NCBI RefSeq assembly: GCF_000346465.2
Contig: NC_034011.1
Coordinates: forward strand, 2,627,508 to 2,691,507
From: Prunus persica
Taxonomy: Eukaryota > Streptophyta > Magnoliopsida > Rosales > Rosaceae
DNA length: 64,000 nucleotides
Reading direction: 5' to 3'
The translations under genes and the position numbers were made by a program. Below are positions 44,010 through 53,753 of this stretch, one piece after another. Below the pieces are notes generated by a model. It searched no databases, had not been told where the DNA came from, and worked only from the letters and a program-made list of their open reading frames with translations. The first letter of the stretch is position 1. Each line of letters opens with the position of its first letter.

Positions 44010-44507
44010 TAGGCTACGCTGGGAAGAAGACATCTAACCTAATTTTTAATATAACTAATGGGTTGGGTTTTGTAAAATGGGCTTAAACATTGTATTAAAA
44101 TGGCCCTATATTAAAAAAAAGTAAACTTTTTTTAGCATTTTTTTTTTAAAATATTAAGGTTACAGAAAATACAAAAGTAAAAGTTAGAAGTTTTCTTTTA
44201 TATATTCTTTCATTTTGCATGATTTTGGTATAAATTTATAATACAAAATAATTATATTTATATATAAAAAATAAACATCTAAGTGACCCCTTAGGCCCCA
44301 ATTACTCCTCTAAGCGCTAGACTCTATGCCTACTGCTTAGCGATTTTTTGAACATTACTTAATATTCACTAGGCTTGGGCACATGTCGATTCGGTACGAC
44401 AGAGGCCTCAACCCATCAACCGTACCGAACTTTCAGCATAGCAAAGGACGGTATAGTCTAAATTATTTTTATTTTTATGTCCTGTAAAAATGTGATTTAA
44501 ATACACT

Positions 44508-44767
44508 TGTTGTAAATGCATGAGTTGGTGAATGACCACCATACCTCTTAATATTCCACCGTTGGATTTTATGTAACCTATGCACTAAGTATTTGTAATT
44601 AGTACTTGTAACCTATAGGTATATTGTAAATGATGGTATTCAATCTTCTATCTTGTAAGCCTATAAATAGGTGGTTCTACCAAAGATTAAGAGAGGAATA
44701 AACATGGTGAAACTTTATCTTTAGCATATCACTTCTCTCTACATTTTCTCCCTCTAGTTTTATAACA
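44508..44767 (+). repeat. Left LTR of the copia-like element
   Basis: 260 bp with TG...CA ends. It has a TATA-like GCCTATAAATAGGTGG at about 44659 and a downstream leader-like stretch. It is nearly identical to the right LTR. Confidence 0.9.
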
Positions 44768-44984
44768 CGTTATCAGCACGACATTGCTCTTGGTATGTTT
44801 TCTTTCTCTGAATTTTCTTTCTTCTTATATGAGCTAGAGTCATCACATGGTATAGAGTTTCTTTGTACTCACCATCAGACTTCATCATGCTTGTTTAAGA
44901 AAAAAATTCTTATTCTTATTACACATGAATATAATGCCATGTTTTTGTTTTTATTTGTTTGTTTATTTAATTTTAAGTATGATC

Positions 44985-45460
44985 TTAATTATTATGATGA
45001 GTTTGAATTATACAAAAGATCAGGGGCCCGAAGTTCCGTGATCTTCATCATATAACTAGATTAGGATATAGAGTCCTTTTGATTGAATCAGAACCTGAAG
45101 TTCTTTGATTCCAAATAATTGAGGGCGTGAAGTTCCGCGAATTTAAAGAGCACATAAGGACATAAAACTCCTCGATTTTGTATTAATCAAAATCAGAATT
45201 CCATGAGGCCTACATATGTCAAGAACTTGAACCAGAAGTTTCGAGTGCATATACATCGATTTGAGTATGAAGTTCAAAGCACAACTATTAATTCAATTTA
45301 TTTAGATCTACGTATTCGTACCTGAAGTTTCGAATATATATTGATATGAACCTGAAGTTCATAGTTTTTCATGGATCTTAATACTATATATGAACTTGAA
45401 GTTCATTACTTATTTGTGCCTATATGAACCTGAATTGGTTGGAAATCCAATTCTTAAACT
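44985..45460 (+). repeat. Degenerate CCTGAAGTTC repeats inside the copia-like element
   Basis: The words CCTGAAGTTC, CGTGAAGTTCCGCGA, CCGAAGTTCCGTGA and GAACTTGAAGTTCAT recur roughly every 30-60 bp from 44985 to 45460, with strays near 45726 and 45785. This forms a degenerate, non-coding repeat block behind the left LTR. Confidence 0.6.
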
Positions 45461-47525
45461 TGTAGTTTTATCTACATATTGAATCCACATTAATATTGGA
45501 TTATCTTGGAATTTCATAATCTTTAATTGATTTATTTTATTCTTTGTTTATACCACTTTACTTATTTTATTATATTTTATTTTATTTATGTTAGGTTATT
45601 AATTAATTTCGTTTTACAATGGTAATGTTTTGTATTGCCGCCCCAATATTGATAGGCAGAGGCGTCTATTGGAGAAACTTCCTACTTTCTTTTGTGGGTA
45701 GGAAGTTTATGATGTTATGAACCAAAAGTTCTTGAGGCCCCAATATTACACAACTATTATAATTGAAGATTATGATGTCATGAACTAGAAGTTCATTGAC
45801 CGAATAACTTTTATGTTGTGACATGACTATCTTGGCAATCCATGTCCCACAATGATGCATAAGATTTTTATAAATTTGTAAGGACATCGTTTAAAGACTC
45901 AAATTATTGTCTTGTCCAACAATATCATTACAAAGAACGCTCACAAATAAAAGCTGTCATAAGATCATCTCAGTCAAAAATTGACTTTGAGCCATCTTTC
46001 CTGAAATAATTCAAGGGGATATTTGTGAGCCTATACAACATCTAATTATGGATCACTTCACCAGTTTTACTGAATATGCCTACTAAAATGGTCACATATT
46101 TGATAACGACTGTGAGTTTATTTTCCTACATTTTGAGACAATTTTCCCGCCGTTTGGGGGAGAAATGACAATTCCTAAAGAACGTCGTGAAATAGTGTTG
46201 AATCAATCCGCTTTTGTCTCATCAAGATAATGCATATATAAGTTGTACATATGCTAACATGGATTGATATTCTCGTATCACAATCCATTAACATGGTGAC
46301 TATATATATAATGCATGCCTGAAGCATGTCAGGAATATAGGTTCTAAAGACTTAACTCCTCAGAAATGGAGATTATTTGAAAAATTCAAGCCCTATAAAA
46401 AATAACGCTCTATAGGAGGTTATGATCCACATATTCTAAATAATTCATTGTAAAAGAGATGTTTGTCCCATAAGTGACAACATAAGCCCCTGAAGAGGCA
46501 TTGGTACCCCAAAGCAATGAGATGATTATAAATTATGCATGTGCATTCACATAAGAATTGTGGGATCACAAATTGATGATACATTTGGTTTATTAGTAGC
46601 TACTACAATCATCAAGGGCTATGATTATATTAAATCACGTTTCATGAATGTCGACAAGTTGAGTGATTGGCCAAAAATGGAAATAGGCAATTCCATTTAT
46701 CACTAAATAAGAAGAGTTGGATATTGAACATATAACTCAAACACCAAATTACAAATGTTCAGTATGAAGGTTACGAATTGGTGTTTGTGAAGTGAAATAA
46801 GATCACTAATATGACATAAGGTTTCCTGGGAGAGACATGTGGTTTTAGTCTCCAATCTCATCGTAAATGCATCCACATTTCTATAAGTGCGGTTGTTACT
46901 TTAACGCAAAACTTATAGTATGTGTTAAATGCATATTTATTAAGACTATATGGTACATGGAAATCCTCAAAGCTCATGAAATATTTGAGATATATCGGAT
47001 GAAGCAACCTCTTAAAGGATATAAAGTACCACAATATTCTTAATTAAGAGTTAACACTAAGAGTTTGAGTATTTTGAATTCAAATTTGATATTGTTGTAA
47101 CATATTCTAACTACTAAATTAGTTGTTGATACTCCTAAAGATTTCAATCATTTGAAAAGTGAAAAGCAGGTTGAATAGTGTGATAGATGATCATGTATGA
47201 AGACAATGTTGCTTGTATTGCTCAAATCAGAGAATGAGAGATATTAATCAGGGGGAGATATCAATCAGGGGGAGCATCCCAATTCTACTACATTCAAGGC
47301 AGATGCGCATTGTACTCTTTTTCCCTTCGACTAGGTTTTCGTCCCACTGGGTTTTTCCTAGCAAGGTTTTAACGAGGCAATATAAGCTCATCCAACACCA
47401 TATCAATGATTCAGAAGAAAGTTTCACTCTTTTTCCCTTCGCTTTGGTTTTGTCCCACTGGGTTTTCCAAGCAAGGTTTTTAATGAGGAAACAATGTCAT
47501 TGTATGGTGGACATCCAAGGGGGAG

Positions 47526-47785
47526 TGTTGTAAATGCATGAGTTGGTGAATGACCACCATACCTCTTAATATTCCACCGTTGGATTTTATGTAACCTATG
47601 CACTAAGTATTTGTAATTAGTACTTGTAACCTATAGGTATATTGTAAATGATGGTATTCAATCTTCTATCTTGTAAGCCTATAAATAGGTGGTTCTACCA
47701 AAGATTAAGAGAGGAATAAACATGGTGAAGCTTTATCTTTAGCATATCACTTCTCTCTACATTTTCTCCCTCTAGTTTTATAACA
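47526..47785 (+). repeat. Right LTR of the copia-like element
   Basis: 260 bp, one substitution relative to the left LTR, preceded immediately by the polypurine tract. Confidence 0.9.
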
Positions 47786-47856
47786 ACACTCGAATTTTTA
47801 TATTTATTAAAATTTAAATTGAATACATTTAAACTTTTATACCTTATTAATTATAA

Positions 47857-48590
47857 GGGGAATGCTAGTAACCTTCTCTCTAACCTTCTCTTTTGGACCT
47901 TCTCCATTTTCCTCATGACATGTGTCACTTCCCATACACTTAAAATAATGACATTAATACATCAAACAAACCACCTTTCGTTTTTACCCTTATTAAATGT
48001 ATTGTCCTTCAATTTATCCAATTTTTCTTACAACTCTCTTACTATATGTAAAAAATTAAAAAATTATGTTTTTTAAAAAGAAAATGTCTATTTTTTAGGA
48101 GGAAAAACGTTTTATTTTATTTTTTTGTTAAAAAAAAACACAATGACCTTAAAAAAAATCCACAAAAGATATATCCTTTTTTTATACAGACAAAAGACGT
48201 CCTTCTAAGGAAGTCTGTTTTAAAAGGAAGTTCATTGATTGCATTTTCAAACCATTAATTCGGTAAGTCTGATTATTAAATTTTTTTTTCCTAAACAATT
48301 AATTAGGTAAGTCTTATTTATTGGAGTCTTTCAAAAAAGAAAAGAAAAACTAATGTTTTTCCTAATTTAATTTTTTAACAAGGTGATAAGAAAGTTGTAA
48401 CAAATTTGGTTAATAAGTTTAAGGAAACATTAAAATCAATACAAAAAATAAGGGTAATTTTGGAAACAAATGTTATCTTATTTGATGCATTAATTACATT
48501 GTTTTTAGTGTAAGGAAAGTGACACATGTCATAAGGAAAAGGAAGAAGGTCCAAAAAAGAAGGTTGGAGAGACGATTGCTAGCATTCCCC
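47857..48590. mobile_element. E copy 1: MULE-like inverted-repeat element
   Basis: The left end GGGGAATGCTAGTAACCTTC and the right end (reverse complement GGGGAATGCTAGCAATCGTC) share about 75 bp of inverted homology, including TTTTGGACCTTCT and GACATGTGTCACTT. The interior is AT-rich with poly-T/A runs and no frame. Confidence 0.75.
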
Positions 48591-48695
48591 CTACTTTCTT
48601 CCCTTCCATGAATGGGAGTCTTGTGGGATTTACATGAGGTGGTAGGAATGGCTATATTTTAATCAATAACACTACGTCACATTGGGTGATCACAT

Positions 48696-48905
48696 TGTTA
48701 GAAACCTTCATCATTGCTGAGCTGGATTAGTGATGAGTTGGCATAGTCAGTTTGTTAATTGATTAGTTAAGAAATTAGTTTCTAACCGAATTGGTTAATG
48801 AGAGCTTACAGCTATATTATGCAATTATTGTATCAAGAATGAGTTGTTGAGAATATTGTACTGTTTCGATAATTCAATAAATAATACTTGTTATTCTGTG
48901 TAATT
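48696..48905 (+). repeat. LTR-like or repeat segment within F (copy 1; copy 2 near 50995-51205)
   Basis: A segment starting TGTTAGAAACC, containing AATTGGTTAATGAGAGCTTA and ending in a stretch TTCAATAAATAATACTTG, resembles an LTR with a polyadenylation-like AATAAA. It is present in both F copies. Exact ends and a target duplication were not found. Confidence 0.3.
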
Positions 48906-48994
48906 CTAGGGTTAATGTTGAAAGGGGTTTAACACACATAATCATATGTGACAACTGTTAAAAGTCTTATATAGTTCTGCTAGTAGCTTTCTCT

Positions 48995-49300
48995 TCGAGG
49001 AGGGGCCTTGTGTCTAATTAGGTAGTTGGTAAAGCAAAGCTAACTAAGGCAATTAAGAAGATCAACTACACTAACTAAGACCCAGCCCATACTCATACCG
49101 AAGGCAGTAGTGGGGAATTCTCCCCAATGGAAGAAAGCCCAACAGAGCAATGTTGCGTGGACGTAGAAGAGGCAATGAAAGCATCGGCTTTCTTTGTGCT
49201 AGCAGTCGCGGTAAAACAGAGGATGTAAGCACTATCTGTATGATCAGGCTTAAAGCTGTAGGTGGCTAGTATAGTCCACTTGCTACTAAAGTTATTTGCA
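48995..49300 (+). pseudogene. Nuclear copy of plastid 16S rDNA fragment (copy 1)
   Basis: The stretch contains decayed forms of well-known 16S words: TCTAATTAGGTAGTTGGT, GGCAGTAGTGGGGAATTCTC, GAGCAATGTTGCGTGG, AGCATCGGCT, AGCAGTCGCGGTAAAACAGA and GTAGGTGGCT. The form AAAGCC-AC-GAGCAATG..GCGTGGA-GTAGAAG is plastid-like rather than mitochondrial. The central part of 16S between GTAGAAG and GCATCGG is deleted. It is non-functional. Confidence 0.82.
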
Positions 49301-49611
49301 AATTGACACATTATCTACCATATGATATGGTATAGTCATCTAGTCTTTCTCCAACGGGTTTTAACACCCACACACACGTTCACCCAACCAAAAAAGGAGC
49401 CGTTCATTGGTGTTTAAGTCTTCCTCTAGTCTTCATTAATTGATTGGTAAAAGTCTTCCTCTAGTCTTCATTGATTGATTGGTAAAAGCCTTCCTCAAAG
49501 TCTTCTAAACACCCACTTTTGTCCCACTCCTCAGAACAAAGGAGAAGGACATGTATTTTACTTTTTCATTTATGAGCACATGTATATCATTTTCTGATAA
49601 GTCTACCTTTT

Positions 49612-49967
49612 GAATTTTCTTCATCATTTAATATGAAAATTACATAAAGAAAGAGCGGAAATTCCATACATTATTTCATTGACTAATCTATCTTCCTCTA
49701 GAATTTTCTAAGTCATTTAATATGAAAATTACAAAAAGAAAGAGCAAAAATTCCATACATTATTTCATTGACTAATCTGTCTTCCACTAGAATTTTCTTC
49801 GTCGTTTAATATGAAAATTACATAAAGAAAGAGCAGAAATTCCATACATTATCTCATTGACTAATCTATCTTCCTAAAGAATTTTCTTCATCATTTAATA
49901 TGAAAATTACATAAAGAAAGAATGGAAATTTCATACATTATTTCATTGACTAATCTGTCTTCCTTTA
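49612..49967 (+). repeat. Tandem repeat, 89-bp unit x4 (F copy 1)
   Basis: GAATTTTCTTCATCATTTAA-starting units begin at 49612, 49701, 49790 and 49879, an exact 89-bp spacing. Each contains ATATGAAAATTACATAAAGA and CATTATTTCATTGACTAATC. Confidence 0.9.
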
Positions 49968-50137
49968 TGTTTGTTCCCCCAATACACGATAGGAACTCAT
50001 ACACATCAATAAGTTTAGACATAATAGAAAATTGACAGACCAATTAAGGAAAGGCAGTATGCATGTGAAGAAGTGAGAAATGTAAAAATTTCAACATGAG
50101 AAAGAACTAATTGTTAGCTTTTGTTTCATTGAATGAT

Positions 50138-50888
50138 GGGGAATACTAGTAACCTTCTCTCCAACCTTCCATTTTGGACCTTCTCCCTTTTTCTCATGAC
50201 ATGTGTCACTTCCCGTACACTTAAAATAAATACATTAATACATCAAACAAGCCACCTTTTCCAAATTTACCCATATTAAATGTATTGTCCTTCAATTTAT
50301 CTTTTTTTTTTTACAACTCTCTTACCATATGTAAAAAATTACAAAATTACAAAATTCTGTTTTTTTTTTTTTTAAGGAAAATGTCTATTTTTTTTTAGAG
50401 GAAAAATGTTTTTTTTTTTTTTTTTGTTAAAAAAAACACAATAATGACCTTAAAAAAATCCACAAAAGATATATCCTTTTTTTATACAGACAAGAGATGT
50501 CCTTCTAAGGAAGTCTATTTTAAAAGGAAGTTCATTGATTTCATTTTCAAACCATTAATTCGGTAAGTCTGATTATTGATTTTTTTTTTCCTAAACCATT
50601 AATTATGTAAGTCTTATTTATTGGAGTCTTTCAAAAAAGAAAAGAAAAACTAATGTTTTTCTTTATTTAATTTTTTAATAAGGTGATAAGAAAGTTGTAA
50701 CAAATTTGGAACAAGTTTTAGGAAACATTAAAATCAATACAAAAAATAAGGGTAATTTTGGAAACAAATGTTATCTTATTTGATGCATTAATTACATTGT
50801 TTTTAGTGTAAGGAAAGTGACACATATCATGAGGGAAAGAGAGAAGGTCCAAAAAAGAAGGTTGGAGAGAAGGTTGCTAGCATTCCCC
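50138..50888. mobile_element. E copy 2: MULE-like inverted-repeat element
   Basis: Same structure as copy 1. It is preceded by GAATGAT and followed by CTACTTTCTTCC. These flanks do not duplicate each other but match the joints of the other copies, which indicates duplication rather than separate insertion. Confidence 0.75.
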
Positions 50889-51292
50889 CTACTTTCTTCC
50901 CCTCCGTGAATGGGAGTCTTGTGGGATTTACATGAGGTGGTAGGAATGACTATATTTTAATCAATAACACTACGTCACATTGGGTGATCACATTGTTAGG
51001 AACCTTCATCATTGCTGAGCTGGATTAGTGATGAGCTGGCATAGTCAGTTTGTTAATTGATTAGTTAAGAAATTAGTTTCTAACCTAATTGGTTAATGAG
51101 AGCTTACAACTATATTATGCAATTATTGTATCAAGAATGAGTTGTTGAGAATATTGTACTGTTTCGATAATTCAATAAATAATACTTGTTACTCTGTGTA
51201 ATTCTAGGGTTAATGTTGAAAGGGGTTTAACACACATAATCATATGTGACAATTGTTAAAAGTCTTATATAATTTTGCTAGTAACTTTCTCT

Positions 51293-51590
51293 CCGAGGAG
51301 GGGCCTTGTTTCTGATTAGGTAGTTGGTAAAGCAAAGCTAACTAAGGCAATTAGGAAGATCAACCACATTAACTGAGACACAGCCCATACTCCTACTGAA
51401 GGCAGTAGTGGGGAATTCTCCGCAATGGGAGAAAGCCCGACAAAGCAATGTCGCGTGGAGGTAGAAGAGGCAATGAAAGCATCGGCTTTCTTTGTGCTAG
51501 CAGTCGCGGTAAAACAGAGGATGCAAGCATTATCTGTATGATCAGGCTTAAAGCTGTAGGTGGCTAGTATAGTCCACTTGCTACTAAAGT
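51293..51590 (+). pseudogene. Nuclear copy of plastid 16S rDNA fragment (copy 2)
   Basis: Homologous to copy 1 but closer to the plastid sequence in several places: ACTGAGACACAGCCCATACT, TTCTCCGCAATGGGAGAAAG, CGCGTGGAGGTAGAAG and ACAGAGGATGCAAGCATTAT. Both copies share the same internal deletion, so it predates the tandem duplication. Confidence 0.85.
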
Positions 51591-51874
51591 TATTTGCAAA
51601 TTGACGCATTATCTACCACATGATGTGGTATAGTCCTCTAGTCTTTCTCCAATGTGTTTTAACACCCACACACACGTTCCCTCAACCAAAAAAGGAGCCG
51701 TTCATTGGTACTTAAGTCTTCCTATAGTCTTCATTGATTGATTGGTAAAAGCCTTCCTCAAAGTCTTATAAACACCCACTTTTGTCCCACTCCTCAGAAC
51801 AAAGGAGGAGGACATGTATTTTACTTTTTCATTTATGTGCACATGTATATCCTTTTCTGATAAGTCTACCTTCA

Positions 51875-52230
51875 GAATTTTCTTCATCATTTAATATGAA
51901 AATTACATAAAGAAAGAGCAAAAATTACATACGTTATTTCATTGACTAATCTGTGTTCCTCTAGAATTTTATGAGTCATTTAATATGAAAATTACAAAAA
52001 GAATGAGTAGAAATTCTATACATTATTTCATTGACTAATCTATCTTCCTCTAGAATTTTCTTCGTCGTTTAATATGAAAATTACATAAAGAAAGAGCGGA
52101 AATTCCATACATTATTTCATTGACTAATCTATCTTCCTTTAGAATTTTCTTCGTCATTTAATACGAAAATTACATAAAGAAAGAATGGAAATTCCATACG
52201 TTATTTCATTGACTAATCTGTCTTCCTTTT
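51875..52230 (+). repeat. Tandem repeat, 89-bp unit x4 (F copy 2)
   Basis: Units begin at 51875, 51964, 52053 and 52142, again at 89-bp spacing and matching the units of copy 1 in order. The four-unit array therefore existed before the segment was duplicated. Confidence 0.9.
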
Positions 52231-52401
52231 TGTTTGTTCCCCCAATACACGATAAGAACTCATACACATCAATAAGTTTAGACATAATAGAAAATTTGAC
52301 AGACCAGTTAAGGAAAGGCAGTGGGCATGTGAAGAAGTGAGAACTATAAAAATTTCAACATGAGAAAGAACTAACTGTTAGCGTTTGTTTCATTGAATGA
52401 T

Positions 52402-53155
52402 GGGGAATGCTAATAACTTTCTCTCCAACCTTCTCTTTTGGATCTTCTTCCTTTTTCTCGCGACATGTGTCACTTTCCATACATTTAAAATAATGACATT
52501 AATACATCCAGCAAACCACCTTTTGTTTTCCAAGTTTACCCTTATTAAATGTATTGTCCTTCAATTTATCCAATTTTTTTTTACAACTCTTTTACCATAT
52601 GTAAAAAAATTACAAAATTAAAATTTTCTGTTTTTTTTAAAAGAAAATGTTTATTTTTTTTAGAGGAAAAACGTTTTTTTTTTTGTTGAAAAAAAACACA
52701 CAATAATGACCTTTAAAAAATCCACAAAAGATATCCTTTTTTTTAATACAGACAAGAGATGTCCTTCGAAGGAAGTCTGTTTTAAAAGGAAGTTCATTGA
52801 TTGCATTTTCAAACCTTTAATTCGGTAAGTTTGATTATTTATTTATTTTTTAAACCATTGATTAGGTAAGTCTTGTTTGTTGGAGTCTTTCAAAAAAGGG
52901 CACAAAAAAAAAGCCTAATGTTTTTTCTTATTTAATTTTTTAACAAGGTGATAAGAAAGTTGTAACAAATTTGGATAATAAATTTAAGGAAATATTAAAA
53001 TTCATATAAAAAATAAGGGTAAATTTGAAAACAAATGTTATCTTATTTCATGAATTAATTAAATTATTTTTAGTGTAAGAAAAGTGACACACGTCATAAG
53101 AAAAAAGAAGAAGATCCAACAGAGAAAGTTAGTGAAAAAGTAACTAGCATTCCTC
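52402..53155. mobile_element. E copy 3: MULE-like inverted-repeat element
   Basis: The left joint matches copy 2 (GAATGAT then GGGGAATGCTA). The right end is unique and borders the outer target duplication. It is slightly more diverged at the right terminus (ACTAGCATTCCTC). Confidence 0.75.
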
Positions 53156-53159
53156 TAAT

Positions 53160-53753
53160 TATAATTAAGATGGTATGCACACGTGACACATCAGTCAGGT
53201 GTCACAACATGGGACTATTTCAAATTATCTTCTCTGTCCCTTTGTCGGGCCCCACATAAACGAAACAAAGTAATAATTTACCCTGGAAACAGACAAAAAC
53301 AGTCCCAGAACAGAATTAGATTATATAGCACTCATTCCAATACGATTCTCTATCTCTCATCCAAAATTTAACAAAGAATTTAGTCCAGAGGTACCAGACT
53401 GTCGTAGTGGATAGTGGCTCTCCAGTTCTTCAGGACGAAAACAAATTTTGGGTTTTCCAAGTCTCAAGTCATAGGTATGTGTAGCTTGTATTTTTGTTTT
53501 AAGATCAGCTTATTTGATTGGCACGTCAGCATGAATGCGCATATTTTTAGGATTGCAATGGAATTCAGTAGTTTATTTGACAAACAAAAATTGTTTAGGA
53601 TTGCAATGGAATGGATGTTCGCCAAGTATTTTAGATTCTAAGTAAATCTATTGTCCTTTGCTTGTAGTTTTCGATGTTTATGTCATATCATCAAGGATGG
53701 ATTGTTCGAAACTCGAAAGCTATGATTGATCAATGTTTATGTTCCCAGGAGAA
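53160..53753 (+). promoter_or_regulatory. Promoter and 5' UTR of the hydroxy-acid oxidase gene
   Basis: Contains GTCGGGCCCCACATAAACGA, also present upstream of the pseudogene copy (about 41356), and a leader CAGTTCTTCAGGAC..CCAAGTCTCAAGTC ending near a GTATGT donor. An acceptor TTCCCAG lies directly before the start codon. The shared upstream sequence shows that the duplication included the promoter; a 5' UTR intron is inferred. Confidence 0.45.

Larger units (their letters stand above)
44508..47785 (+). mobile_element. Non-autonomous copia-like LTR retrotransposon, 3.28 kb
   Basis: Two 260-bp LTRs (44508-44767 and 47526-47785) both start TGTTGTAAATGCATG and end TTTTATAACA. They differ at one position (GAAAC vs GAAGC). 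A perfect 5-bp target duplication ACACT lies at 44503-44507 and 47786-47790. A primer-binding-like CGTTATCAGCACGAC follows the left LTR, and a polypurine tract AAGGGGGAG (47517-47525) precedes the right one. The ~2.76-kb interior has no long frame. Around 46140-46200 remnants of a Copia pol phrase can be read (FPPFGGEMTIPKERREIVLN). Near 47320-47490 the typical Copia 3' words TTTTTCCCTTCG and GTCCCACTGGGTTTT occur twice. It was mobilised by enzymes supplied elsewhere. Confidence 0.9.
47857..53155. mobile_element. 5.3-kb composite E-F-E-F-E array bounded by a 9-bp target duplication
   Basis: Three copies of a ~740-bp inverted-repeat element E (47857-48590, 50138-50888, 52402-53155) alternate with two copies of a ~1.5-kb segment F (48591-50137 and 50889-52401). 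The outer edges read GGGGAATGCTAG and CTAGCATTCCTC. The perfect 9-mer TAATTATAA flanks the whole array (47848-47856 and 53156-53164). The inner E copy has no such duplication. A 9-bp duplication and long inverted termini suggest the Mutator superfamily. No transposase is encoded. Confidence 0.8.

Noticed and set aside
48995..51590. Functional rRNA gene
   Set aside because: Only a decayed internal piece of plastid 16S with a large deletion is present.
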